A stretch of DNA of 55,401 nt from Calditerricola satsumensis (GCF_014646935.1 NZ_BMOF01000009.1:1-55401); one strand, 5' to 3'. Shown: positions 27,178-36,175, numbered from the stretch's first letter. Notes: a model not told the origin generated them from the sequence alone. Numbers and translations are program-made.

Positions 27178-28479
27178 TCACGCATATAAGTTGGCATTAC
27201 TTTTATTGATCATTTTAGAGTTATCTCTAGTTGAAAAAGTCGCCTTTTGTCTTCCAACTGTAAGTAAGAAAAGCACAACCAGTAGTGCTATAAAAGTAGG
27301 GAACGATCTACTACTTGTCCAATAAAGTATACGGGGTAATTCTAATAAACCTATAAACCAGATAGGATATATGAACAATCCAAAAATACTACCCTCTGTA
27401 AACCATTTATAAAGAATCCCTGTGATGAAACCAAGCAAAACCCATACGAAAAGGCCTCCAAAAATACCGAAATCGACAATCGGAAGCAGAATACCACTTG
27501 GGTTATTAAACTCAGGATTTGCATACAAAAACAGTAATGAATCATATAATTCACTGATATCTACATTTGCTATGTCTGTATACGAAAAAATTTGCTTAAG
27601 GACTGGAAACCTCCAAAACCACTCAAAGGTAAAATAAGGTAAATCTAAACCATCTGGAATGCTTTTAGTCAACAAAATTCCATTATTAATAGCAGTTAAG
27701 TAATAACCTATCAAACGTTGATAAACAAACTCTCCATACGAGTCCATATAAAATGTATAAGCATTAACCCACGATCGGAAATACTCAAAACTACTAAACA
27801 GTCCAATCACAATAGCAACAATTCCAAGTGGTAATAAAGAAACCCACTTAGGACGATTGGTTAAAAGGCGCACATAAACAACTAGCCCCGGAATAAACAG
27901 TTCAATTAATGCTAACCGTTCCGAAAAAAAGAAGGCCCGAAGGATCGTCAACCCTAATACAATGAGCAAACCTTTGCAAACTTTTGCCCAACCTTGCCTA
28001 ACCCCAATATATACAGCCAGAACTATATAACATGGTCCAAATTGAACAAGACTTGTCAAACCAGGAATCGTGCGAAAATATTCCTGCTTAAGGGAATAGA
28101 TAATCCCTTTTTCTCCTTTTAGTACTCCTTCTGCTAAGCTTATTGAAAAACCTCGGCTATAAGCAGCATAAAACCAGGCACTATAACCAATTAATATAAG
28201 AATTAGGAGAACTCGAGCAACGATAATGAGAAATTTATCAGGATTAAATAACAACCACTGGGGTTTCTTGCGTGTCTTAATTCCTAATGCTAATAACAAC
28301 CCCAACGTGAACATTAGTAGAGTACTAATTGACATAATTGCAGTATCAAAGTCTATCCATTTTGGGGTACCCCAAGCTGAATAATACATCTCATCAGAGG
28401 TAACTAGTGCAATTATAATTAGACAACTAGTTCCTAACACATACCAGACAGGATGTAACCACCATATTTTTACTTTCAT
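27178..28479 (-). CDS. Wzy-like oligosaccharide repeat-unit polymerase
   Basis: 433 residues with about 11-12 hydrophobic segments and a large extracytoplasmic loop in the middle, the architecture of O-antigen/capsule polymerases. Primary sequence is too variable in this group for a firm name. Position between the flippase and transferase genes supports the polymerase role. The ATG at 28479 has AAGGTGAT upstream. Very A+T-rich. Confidence 0.75.
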   Translation of the reverse strand: MKVKIWWLHPVWYVLGTSCLIIIALVTSDEMYYSAWGTPKWIDFDTAIMSISTLLMFTLGLLLALGIKTRKKPQWLLFNPDKFLIIVARVLLILILIGYSAWFYAAYSRGFSISLAEGVLKGEKGIIYSLKQEYFRTIPGLTSLVQFGPCYIVLAVYIGVRQGWAKVCKGLLIVLGLTILRAFFFSERLALIELFIPGLVVYVRLLTNRPKWVSLLPLGIVAIVIGLFSSFEYFRSWVNAYTFYMDSYGEFVYQRLIGYYLTAINNGILLTKSIPDGLDLPYFTFEWFWRFPVLKQIFSYTDIANVDISELYDSLLFLYANPEFNNPSGILLPIVDFGIFGGLFVWVLLGFITGILYKWFTEGSIFGLFIYPIWFIGLLELPRILYWTSSRSFPTFIALLVVLFLLTVGRQKATFSTRDNSKMINKSNANLYA

Positions 28480-28619
28480 GTTAATTATCACCTTACCTCA
28501 ATGATTAACCCTTTTTCACCGTTTTGCTCACTCATTCGCACGTTTTCTCCCTCGACGAGGTTGTGTTATTTTCCTATTTGCATCTTTTTCGTTTAATATC
28601 GGGTTACGGAGATGCTACC

Positions 28620-29105
28620 GAGGTAAAGAGTCGATCAAACTACCATTTATCAGCCAACGGAAGGCCTCCCCTTTTCCCTCGCGGCTACCCTCCCATGTCT
28701 CACAGGATCTTGTGCCCACCACATTCCTTCGTCCAACCTGTCGAGGGAGGAGGCCACTTTTGCTCCTAGGCAGGGTCTCAGCCCGAATGGATTCAATTCC
28801 TGGCTCTCTGCATGCACAAATGAGTGAGAAGGGATCAAGGCAATTGTCACCCCATCCAGTAATGGCCGGTCGGCTCCACATGCCGACCAAGACGTTCCCC
28901 AGCTCGTGATTCGCCCACAGCTTTTGGATCCACTGCAAGAGCACCTCAAACCCTTCAAGACGGTTGTCAAAGGTCAGTGATTCGCCAAGCATTTGTCCGC
29001 GCGCCAGTTGATCGCGCGTGCCACGTGTTTTTGGGACGCGATGTCAACGGCGACGATGAGCGTGGAATCGTTAATGGTGGTAAGCTTGCGCTTTTGTGCT
29101 ATCAT
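28620..29105 (-). pseudogene. IS110-family transposase relic
   Basis: From an ATG at 29105 after AGGAGGT the sequence gives MIAQKRKLTTINDST and VAVDIASQKHVARAI, the N-terminus of DEDD transposases of IS110. A stop follows at codon ~43. The next frame restores MLGESLTFDNRLEGFEVLLQ; two extra bases then disrupt the expected GMEPTGHYW block, and a third frame gives ALIPSHS...NPFGLRP, like the usual VNPFHVKR. Homology fades near 28620. The rest of the gene and the other end are missing. It separates the polymerase from the GT2 gene inside the operon. Confidence 0.8.
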
Positions 29106-29114
29106 AGGGATACT

Positions 29115-29173
29115 ACCTCCTGATTTTCGTGGTGGTGGATGCTTCTTCTGACACCACCACTATATCAGGAGGT
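29115..29173 (-). repeat. Hairpin hiding the ribosome site of the IS110 relic
   Basis: Nested perfect arms ACCTCCTGAT/ATCAGGAGGT (29115-29124, 29164-29173) and GTGGTGGTG/CACCACCAC (29129-29137, 29152-29160). On minus-strand RNA the transposase AGGAGGT lies in the 3' arm. This may be an anti-read-through structure or part of the element's non-coding end. Confidence 0.7.
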
Positions 29174-29259
29174 TTTCGTTTTGTTCAAACCCCCGTTTGT
29201 TTCATTACAGGAATGCTCCTTGAAAAATCACACAAATCGTCCATGTCGAATACAGTACA

Positions 29260-30294
29260 TCACGACTTTGGTCTTCTTTTAAAAACCCATGCCCAAAAAG
29301 CTAATCGTCTAGCTACTGAACGGGGAAATAAAACCATGCTCAGAAAATAAGCCATATAAGTCACACGCTTTAGTGGAGAAAGCCACGGATTTACAAAAGT
29401 TGCCTTAAGGGCATGGTATAATAACCTTAGAGCAGTATCCATAGAAAAGGGATACTCATCTGGAGCCATACACAGTAATTCTATGCGAGACCTTACGTGA
29501 AAAATATTTCTTAGCATAAAATCTGAAGGAATCCTATTTAATTCTCCACAATTATTAAAGTAGTCTCGCAACAGATTTTCCTTTTGATAGTCACGCAATA
29601 AATTATCGCGTAGCCGCTTTACAAGCCGCTTTACATCGATATGATCTAAACTACAAAAATAATTGTTGGAATCATGAATCCTATAAAGTCCTAGCGGCTG
29701 GTTAAGCGACACTATATCACCATGTAGAACAGACAATAGGTTTAGATAGCCATCCGCACATATACGCCATTCGTTCTCTGGCATTGGAAGAACGGAGTCG
29801 AGAAAACTCCTCGCAAACGCGTTACCGCTGGTTGGTGGGTACAGATATGTTCCCGCAGAAAGCAAGATAGGTTTCAAATTGCCAGAATGCATCTGAGAAC
29901 TCGGTATCACACCCTGCACCATACCATACTGATCCACTATCTTAAGCCGGTATTGCACTTTGCTCAACCCAGTTCGCCACACATTCACTATTTTTCTTAC
30001 TGTATCTGGAAAAAGTTCATCATCTGCATCCAGAAAAATAATAATATCCCCCCTGCTAACGGCAAACCCCGCATTGAATGCCGAAGCCTGTCCCCCATTT
30101 TCTTTTAGGACCGGTACGATGCGGTCTCCGTACTCTGCAATGATCTCCCGCGAATTGTCTATAGAACCGTCGTCCACCACTATGACTTCGGTATGAGGAT
30201 AAGTCTGGTTCAACGCGCTTTCAATGGCTTCGCGCAGAAAGTGACCGTAATTGTAGTTGTTAATGATAATGCTTACCAGGGGCTTGTCATTCAC
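29260..30294 (-). CDS. Family 2 glycosyltransferase
   Basis: 344 residues with a GT-A fold: PLVSIIINNYNYGHFLREAI, the nucleotide motif VIVVDDGSIDNS and the DxD-type metal site IIFLDADDELF. The GTG at 30294 overlaps the flippase stop by four bases (GTGA) and has AAGGGGG upstream, so translation is coupled. It should add one sugar to the lipid-linked unit; donor unknown. Confidence 0.9.
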   Translation of the reverse strand: MNDKPLVSIIINNYNYGHFLREAIESALNQTYPHTEVIVVDDGSIDNSREIIAEYGDRIVPVLKENGGQASAFNAGFAVSRGDIIIFLDADDELFPDTVRKIVNVWRTGLSKVQYRLKIVDQYGMVQGVIPSSQMHSGNLKPILLSAGTYLYPPTSGNAFARSFLDSVLPMPENEWRICADGYLNLLSVLHGDIVSLNQPLGLYRIHDSNNYFCSLDHIDVKRLVKRLRDNLLRDYQKENLLRDYFNNCGELNRIPSDFMLRNIFHVRSRIELLCMAPDEYPFSMDTALRLLYHALKATFVNPWLSPLKRVTYMAYFLSMVLFPRSVARRLAFWAWVFKRRPKS

Positions 30295-31676
30295 GACGAT
30301 GCTATCCCCCTTACCATCCGTATGTAGATTTGGAACTCGCGCCATGTACCTGGCCACAACATGAGCGCAACCATGGCAAGATTGCACGTCCATCCTAGCA
30401 CGGGTGAAAATAAGGCCAAAACAAACGCGAAGAACCATTTTCCGGCCTTCCGATAAGAAGGCGCATAAACTCTTTTTAAAACATACCAGTGAATAATGGC
30501 ATAGCTCAATAACGCAACGACCTCAGCCCAACCATATCCAACCAAACCCAATCGTGGTACCAACAAATAGGCCGAACCTGCAAAGAAAACAATGTGGACA
30601 ATATGAAAAGCAGTGACATCAAGATTATAACGCAGCACGTATAATGCCGACGAGTGAAGATTAAACATCGCGTTGGCCAGGTAGCTGAGCGCAATAAACG
30701 GGTAAACCTCCAGGACCGGGAGCCACTGCGGCCCAAACAACAAGGGAACTAACCACGGTGCTGCCCACCCAAAAACCACCAGAATGGGTCCTAACGCCAG
30801 AATCTGCAATTGCATGCCTTCGGTTATCGCCTGAGTTAAACGCTTTACATCACCTTGCAACTTTGCTAGCACGGCAATGGAAAGCCGCCAGGTCGCCGAC
30901 TTTACAAAGCTGAGCGTTTCAACCATTCGAATGGTTAGCGCCACATATCCTACCATTTCCGCACCGCCAAACCGACCAACGATAACGGGATTGACCAGCG
31001 TGCGGAGCTGCCATACCCATATCGATGCGGAGTAAGAAAGTCCATAGCCCACCATTTCTCGAAACAAGTTGTGATTCCAGTATAACCGTGGGCGGTATCG
31101 CGATGCCCTGTAATACAGGCCGCAGATGAACGTCTGCTGGGCCCACCAGCCGGCTACCGGTGCCCACATACCAAACCCGCTGAAAGCCAGAGGAAGAGCA
31201 ATCAGGTAGAAGGTAATCTGCCCCAAAAGTTCAATCATCGCAACCTGGCGGTATTGCAAACCCCGTTCTAATCGTGCTAGAGCCGGTAGGCTGAGCAAAT
31301 TCAGCAAAAGTCCCAAAAAAACCGTTCTGGCAACCGAAGTGAATGTGGGGAGGCGAACCCACGACTCAAGTAATGGCGCCGCAAACCATGCCAAAACGGT
31401 AAACATCCCGCCGAGAACCAGCAAAAAGGTAAAAGCCTGATGATAGGCTTCTTCTTTTATCTCGCCTTCCCGCCGGATGAGGTAAACGCCAATCCCCCAT
31501 TGACTAAGGGAATGGAGGTAAGCGTAAACGCCCAGTACTCCAGCGTATATCCCGTAGGCTTGAGGACCAATCGTTCGGGTAAGTACTAATACCCCGCCTA
31601 CACCGATCAGCATCCCCAGCCCTTGACGCAGGGCCAAGTAGAAACCTCCCTGAAGAACCTTTGTCCGAAGGCTCAT
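30291..31676 (-). CDS. Wzx-type polysaccharide flippase
   Basis: 461 residues, about 12-14 membrane segments, of the MATE/PST-like polysaccharide exporter group. The N-terminus (GFYLALRQGLGMLIGVGGVL) and repeated hydrophobic segments fit Wzx proteins that move the undecaprenyl-linked repeat unit outward. It pairs with the Wzy-like polymerase and the Wzz regulator of this island. A tight overlap with the GT2 gene shows one operon. Confidence 0.9.
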   Translation of the reverse strand: MSLRTKVLQGGFYLALRQGLGMLIGVGGVLVLTRTIGPQAYGIYAGVLGVYAYLHSLSQWGIGVYLIRREGEIKEEAYHQAFTFLLVLGGMFTVLAWFAAPLLESWVRLPTFTSVARTVFLGLLLNLLSLPALARLERGLQYRQVAMIELLGQITFYLIALPLAFSGFGMWAPVAGWWAQQTFICGLYYRASRYRPRLYWNHNLFREMVGYGLSYSASIWVWQLRTLVNPVIVGRFGGAEMVGYVALTIRMVETLSFVKSATWRLSIAVLAKLQGDVKRLTQAITEGMQLQILALGPILVVFGWAAPWLVPLLFGPQWLPVLEVYPFIALSYLANAMFNLHSSALYVLRYNLDVTAFHIVHIVFFAGSAYLLVPRLGLVGYGWAEVVALLSYAIIHWYVLKRVYAPSYRKAGKWFFAFVLALFSPVLGWTCNLAMVALMLWPGTWREFQIYIRMVRGIASS

Positions 31677-31726
31677 TCGTCTTCCTCCGATGATTCAAGA
31701 CCCACCAACATTGTAACGTAGTTTTG

Positions 31727-32722
31727 CTACCTGGTAATGGTTTCTCTCAAAACAGATGAAAAATAATCCAGCGTAATGCGCAAGCCCTTCTCCAGAGGAG
31801 TTACGGGTTCCCAATTCAATACACGTTTTGCCTTGCTGATGTCCGGACATCTCTTCCGGGGATCATCGGGAGGCAAGGGTTTATACACAACATTTAATTC
31901 GACTCCACAAATTTGGGCAATAAGCCGGGCAAACTCCAGGATGGAATACTCCTCTGGATTTCCGATGTTAAAGACCTCGCCTTTCGTCCCGTGACAGGTC
32001 ATAGCCCGGAAGATGCCTTCCACCTCATCCTGCACAAAAACGAAGCTCCGCGTTTGAGAACCGTCACCGTAAACGGTAAGCGGCTCGCCTCGCAAGGCCT
32101 GACAGATGAAGTTGGGCACCACCCGACCGTCATTGATCTGCATGCGCGGGCCATAGGTATTGAAAATCCGCACGATGCGAACGTCGAGATCGTAACGGCG
32201 ATGGTATTCCATGGTTAAAGCTTCAGCAAAGCGTTTGCTCTCGTCGTAGCAGGCACGCTCTCCGATTGGATTTACATTACCCCAGTACTCTTCCGGTTGC
32301 GGGTGCACCTGCGGATCCCCATAGGCCTCCGACGTGCTCGCCAAAAGAAACTTCGCATTGTGCGCGAGAGCAAGGTCAAGCATTTTCTTCGTACCGATAG
32401 CGTTCACCATCATCGTTTCAATACTGAGGCGACGGTAATCCTTCGGGCTAGCTGGGCTGGCCAAGTGCCAGACATAATCGTACTTCAAATCCGGTAACTC
32501 CATTTCTCCGGTAATGTCCCCAGCGACAAAGAGAAAATCATTTCGAGAAATGACGTGATCCAGGTTTTTGAGATTACCCGTACTGAGGTTGTCTACCCCC
32601 ACCACAAAATGTTCTTCAGCCAGCAACCGGTCCACCAGATGGCTCCCCAAAAACCCGGCAGCCCCAGTGATGAGGGATACTGGTTTCTTTTCGTGCTGGA
32701 ATTCCATTTTCATCTTATCCAA
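31727..32722 (-). CDS. UDP-glucuronate decarboxylase (UDP-xylose synthase)
   Basis: About 331 residues of the extended SDR family. NAD motif TGAAGFLGSHLVDRLL, ASTSEAYGDPQVHPQPE, YDESKRFAE with the catalytic Tyr/Lys, and the arginine motif RIFNTYGPRM are those of UXS enzymes. It turns UDP-GlcA, made by the neighbouring dehydrogenase, into UDP-xylose. A TTG at 32722 is 7 nt after GGAGGAG; an ATG at 32713 is the alternative. Confidence 0.87.
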   Translation of the reverse strand: MDKMKMEFQHEKKPVSLITGAAGFLGSHLVDRLLAEEHFVVGVDNLSTGNLKNLDHVISRNDFLFVAGDITGEMELPDLKYDYVWHLASPASPKDYRRLSIETMMVNAIGTKKMLDLALAHNAKFLLASTSEAYGDPQVHPQPEEYWGNVNPIGERACYDESKRFAEALTMEYHRRYDLDVRIVRIFNTYGPRMQINDGRVVPNFICQALRGEPLTVYGDGSQTRSFVFVQDEVEGIFRAMTCHGTKGEVFNIGNPEEYSILEFARLIAQICGVELNVVYKPLPPDDPRKRCPDISKAKRVLNWEPVTPLEKGLRITLDYFSSVLRETITR

Positions 32723-32807
32723 AACCCATCTCCTCCGGTATCTCACCACAAAATTGACTAAATCGCAACCCGTGGATTTAAAGCAAGATGCTGCGATTGG
32801 ACCCTAC

Positions 32808-34169
32808 TTACTTTGTTGAAGTTATAGGTTCTGTTATAGGTTTTAAAGAAACCTTTGTCTTACGCCCCACACCAATATACGTTAAACCAGCTTCATAGGC
32901 ACGATTGGGAGAAAACCCATTACGAAAGTCAAAGAGAACAGGCGTTGCCATCTTCTGCGCAACGAGATGCAGATCAAGACCTAAGAACTCCGGCCATTCC
33001 GTCAAAAGAAGTACGGCATCGGCACCATCAACACAGGAAAGGGCATCCGACGCGTAGCGAACCCGTTGATCCAGTACTCGTTGGGCTTGGGGCATCGCAA
33101 TCGGATCATATGCCACCACTTCAGCACCCTCACGAAGCAGGCAATGGATAACGTCAATCGCCGGAGCCTCCCGCATGTCGTCCGTTCCAGGCTTGAAGGC
33201 TAGCCCCCAAACCGCAATCCGCTTGCCTTCCAGAGAACCTCCGAAATGCTGAATAACCTTTTCTACCTGGCGAATCCGCTGCTGGCGATTTACCTCATCA
33301 ACGGACTCCAAAATCCGCAGTTGGTATCCGGCATCCTTGCCCGTTTTGATTAAAGCCTTGACGTCCTTTGGAAAACACGAGCCGCCGTAGCCAATCCCCG
33401 CTGCCAAAAAAGCGGGTCCGATTCGCGTATCCGTACCGATTCCTCGCCGTACGCTCTCAATATCCGCACCCACTAACTCACATAGATTCGCGATTTCGTT
33501 GATGAAGGAAATTTTCGTGGCCAAAAACGCATTCGCTGCATACTTGGTCATTTCCGCCGAAGCCCTGTCCATTAAGAGAATGCGTTCTTTCGGCACAATT
33601 TTCTCGTAGAGCATAGCAACGCGTTCTCCCACTTCGGCGGTATCAGCGCCAATCACAACGCGGTCAGGCTGCATAAAGTCCGTAACCGCCGTTCCTTCAC
33701 GTAAAAATTCGGGGTTTACGACAACATGAAAGGGGATTTGCACACCTCGCTTGGCTAAAACTGCTGCCACACGCCGTTCAATTTCCACCGAAGTTCCCAC
33801 GGGACAAGTCGATTTCTGAATAAGAATAAGAGGAGATTCCATCACCATTGCAATTTGCTCGGCCGCTTCAAAGATCATCGAAAGTTCAGCGCCGCCGTCT
33901 GCCGCAGTCGGAGTACCAACCGCGAGAAATACGGCCTCTGCTCCTCTTATCGCCTCAATCATACGATCTGTAAAACGAAGGCGACCGGCTGCGACATTGC
34001 GTGCAACCAATTCATCAAGGCCCTTTTCATAAATTGGGATGACACCATTATTGAGTAGAGAAATTTTTTCTTTATCACGGTCCATGCAAACGACACGATG
34101 ACCGAGTTCTGCCAAACACGCTCCTGTAACAAGACCAACATAACCTGTACCAATTACCGCTATGTCCAC
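32808..34169 (-). CDS. ugd: UDP-glucose 6-dehydrogenase
   Basis: 453 residues: N-terminal Rossmann motif AVIGTGYVGLVTGACLAELG, QKSTCPVGTS, the catalytic cysteine block GYGGSCFPKDVKALI, and C-terminal LAFKPGTDDMREAPA. It oxidises UDP-Glc to UDP-GlcA using two NAD+. The GTG start at 34169 lies 10 nt after AAGGAGGA. With galU upstream and the decarboxylase downstream it forms a three-step route from glucose-1-P to UDP-xylose. Confidence 0.95.
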   Translation of the reverse strand: MDIAVIGTGYVGLVTGACLAELGHRVVCMDRDKEKISLLNNGVIPIYEKGLDELVARNVAAGRLRFTDRMIEAIRGAEAVFLAVGTPTAADGGAELSMIFEAAEQIAMVMESPLILIQKSTCPVGTSVEIERRVAAVLAKRGVQIPFHVVVNPEFLREGTAVTDFMQPDRVVIGADTAEVGERVAMLYEKIVPKERILLMDRASAEMTKYAANAFLATKISFINEIANLCELVGADIESVRRGIGTDTRIGPAFLAAGIGYGGSCFPKDVKALIKTGKDAGYQLRILESVDEVNRQQRIRQVEKVIQHFGGSLEGKRIAVWGLAFKPGTDDMREAPAIDVIHCLLREGAEVVAYDPIAMPQAQRVLDQRVRYASDALSCVDGADAVLLLTEWPEFLGLDLHLVAQKMATPVLFDFRNGFSPNRAYEAGLTYIGVGRKTKVSLKPITEPITSTK

Positions 34170-34187
34170 GACTGTTGTTCCTCCTTA

Positions 34188-35087
34188 TTATCCTTTTACC
34201 TCACCCGTTACAACCGCACGCGATCCAACCAACAACTCTTCCAGGAATCTACGAAACGGTGCTCCAACATCTTGCCGTGCAAGCGCCAATTCAACCGTGG
34301 CCTGCAAGTATCCTAACTTATCGCCCACATCGTAACGCTTGCTAACTGGCTCATAGGCATATACAGGGGTAGACTGATTCAGCAGCCGCAAGCCGTCCGT
34401 CAGTTGAATTTCCCCATTTCGCCCCGGCTCCAGATGTTCGAGGATATCAAAGATTGCGGGATCGAGGACATATCGGCCGATGATGGCTAAATTCGACGGT
34501 GCTTCCGTAACCGATGGCTTTTCGATCAAATCGTGTGCATAATAGAGCCGGTTTTCAATCTTTTTTGGTGCGATAATACCGTATCGTGATACGTCATTTA
34601 CAGGGACCTCTTGAACCGCGATCACCGAACCTCCCACTCGCGAATACACCTCAATTAACTCTGCCAAACAGGGCTTCTCCCCAACAAACACCTCATCCCC
34701 AAGCAATACCGCAAACGGCTCGTTGCCAATATGCCGCCTCGCTTGATAAATGGCGTGCCCCAAGCCAAGCGGTTCCTTTTGTCGAATGAAATGGATGTCT
34801 GCCAACTGACCGATTTCCTGAACCGTTGCCAATAATTCCTCTTTATTATTTTGGCGAAGGAAATATTCCAATTCAACCGATCGATCAAAATGGTCTTCAA
34901 TGGCCCTCTTTCCGCGGCCAGTAACGATGAGGATGTCCTCGATGCCCGAAGCAATCGCTTCTTCGATGACATATTGAATAATCGGCTTGTCCACCAGCGG
35001 CAACATTTCCTTCGGCTGCGCCTTGGTGGCCGGCAGGAAACGGGTGCCCCAGCCCGCCGCGGGAATGACCGCCTTTCGGACGCGCAT
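34188..35087 (-). CDS. galU: UTP-glucose-1-phosphate uridylyltransferase
   Basis: 299 residues with the GalU/GtaB signature VIPAAGWGTRFLPATKAQPK, MLPLVDKPIIQYVIEE, the uridine-site LLGDEVFVG and IEKPSV. It makes UDP-glucose, the entry point for UDP-Gal, UDP-GlcA and UDP-Xyl in this island. The ATG follows TAGGGGGG. It is the first gene behind a long structured leader with two candidate promoters. Confidence 0.95.
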   Translation of the reverse strand: MRVRKAVIPAAGWGTRFLPATKAQPKEMLPLVDKPIIQYVIEEAIASGIEDILIVTGRGKRAIEDHFDRSVELEYFLRQNNKEELLATVQEIGQLADIHFIRQKEPLGLGHAIYQARRHIGNEPFAVLLGDEVFVGEKPCLAELIEVYSRVGGSVIAVQEVPVNDVSRYGIIAPKKIENRLYYAHDLIEKPSVTEAPSNLAIIGRYVLDPAIFDILEHLEPGRNGEIQLTDGLRLLNQSTPVYAYEPVSKRYDVGDKLGYLQATVELALARQDVGAPFRRFLEELLVGSRAVVTGEVKG

Positions 35088-35113
35088 CGTAACCCCCCTA
35101 ACCGAAACCGATT

Positions 35114-35200
35114 TGGGTTCCTTGCCCGTTCATTGCACAAAGCCCTATACTGGTTCAACACATATATGATGATCAGACGATACCATAAGCAAGGAACCCA
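35114..35200 (-). repeat. 12-bp inverted repeat in the galU leader
   Basis: TGGGTTCCTTGC (35114-35125) and GCAAGGAACCCA (35189-35200) are perfect complements 63 nt apart, close upstream of the galU ribosome site. They could form the last stem of the leader RNA. No T-tract follows. Confidence 0.6.
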
Positions 35201-35280
35201 CCAATCCAAATATCACGTTGAATAAAGAATACATAATTCGTTTCACAATCTAGACGATTTCGGTAGTAAAAACGCCTTTT

Positions 35281-35672
35281 CATCTTTATCGCGACTCAAG
35301 CTGCGTCTGTTGCTCCGACTTGCCGTCCGCCTCTTACGTTACTCCCCGCTCGCCGGCCGGTGCCGGGTCGTGGCAGGTTTCGGTGTGCCCGGTCTTTCGC
35401 ACTAGCGTTTTGCTAACGGAGAGCCGCTATCTCCGCCGGTCTATCGGAATAGACCGGTACTTACCTTTCTGCCTACACTTTTCATCAATTTTTAATGTAG
35501 GCGGTATTCCACCCCTTCCCACGGACCGGGAAATACGTCCTATTCAACACGCATTATACTCCCAGTCCCCTGGATTCGACAAGCCAGCTTTTCCAACCGC
35601 CATCCAGCCCGACCCGTATCAGCTCGACGGTAAGCGCCAGCCTTTCCTCCACGGTTGGAAAAGCGGCTTAGC
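35281..35672 (-). ncRNA. Candidate structured leader RNA, HEARO/omega-RNA-like core
   Basis: Part of a 650-bp gene-free stretch between fabZ and galU. Minus-strand RNA would fold a 13-bp stem (35652-35664 with 35587-35599), a 9-bp stem with a CGGA/TCCG tetraloop (35436-35457), a 6-bp stem (35417-35435), a small stem near 35403-35415 and a 5-bp stem around 35363-35392. The segment CGAAAGACCGGGCACACC (about 35381-35398) resembles the conserved core of IscB-associated omega RNA (HEARO) as I remember it, but no iscB or tnpB gene is present. It may instead be a plain 5' leader controlling the exopolysaccharide operon. No translation frame makes sense. Confidence 0.4.
35553..35582 (-). promoter_or_regulatory. 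Second promoter for the exopolysaccharide operon with overlapping Spo0A-like box
   Basis: TTGTCG (35582-35577), 18 bp, TATAAT (35558-35553). TTGTCGAA at 35582-35575 matches the Spo0A box and overlaps the -35, the arrangement seen at Spo0A-activated sigma-A promoters. Transcription would start near 35546. Confidence 0.5.
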
Positions 35673-35678
35673 ATTCCT

Positions 35679-35706
35679 ATTTTAGTGAGCGCGGCCACGT
35701 TGTCAA
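35679..35706 (-). promoter_or_regulatory. Sigma-A promoter upstream of the exopolysaccharide leader
   Basis: Consensus TTGACA (35706-35701), 16 bp, TAAAAT (35684-35679), just after the fabZ gene. Transcription from about 35672 would give a ~585-nt leader before galU. Confidence 0.65.
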
Positions 35707-35740
35707 GAAAAAATCGCGCGATCGTCGACACCGTTCGCCC

Positions 35741-36175
35741 TTACGCCTCGCGGTCCCCCAACGCGAACATCAGCTCCCCTTCCGCCACAACGGTGTCGCC
35801 CACCTTGGCCACGCCGCGCCCCTTGCCGATGCTGCCGCGCACGCGGGTGAGCTCCACCTCCAGCGTGAGCACGTCGCCCGGCTTCACCTGGCTGCGGAAG
35901 CGGAAGTTGTCGATGCCGGCAAAGAAGGCGATCTTGCCGCGGTGCTCCTCGGCGGCCAAGATGGCCACGGCGCCCACCTGGGCCAGCGCCTCGACGATCA
36001 GCACGCCGGGCATGACGGGGTAGCCGGGGAAGTGGCCCTGGAAGAAAGGCTCGTTCATCGTGACGTTCTTTTGGCCCACGGCGCGCTTGCCCACGTCCAG
36101 CTCGAGGATGCGGTCGACGAGCAGGAACGGGTAGCGGTGGGGAATGATCGCCTGAATGGCCTGGACATCCAACAT
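35741..36175 (-). CDS. fabZ: 3-hydroxyacyl-[acyl-carrier-protein] dehydratase FabZ
   Basis: 144 residues of the hot-dog fold. The active-site histidine lies in [20 protein letters not shown] with the glutamate a little further on; [17 protein letters not shown] is typical of the N-terminus. It dehydrates beta-hydroxyacyl-ACP in fatty acid elongation. The ATG at 36175 follows AGGAGGG; 59 upstream codons are spurious. In Bacillus it also sits after flhO-flhP. A partial, decayed copy of its 3' end lies 20 kb away. Confidence 0.96.
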   Translation of the reverse strand: MLDVQAIQAIIPHRYPFLLVDRILELDVGKRAVGQKNVTMNEPFFQGHFPGYPVMPGVLIVEALAQVGAVAILAAEEHRGKIAFFAGIDNFRFRSQVKPGDVLTLEVELTRVRGSIGKGRGVAKVGDTVVAEGELMFALGDREA

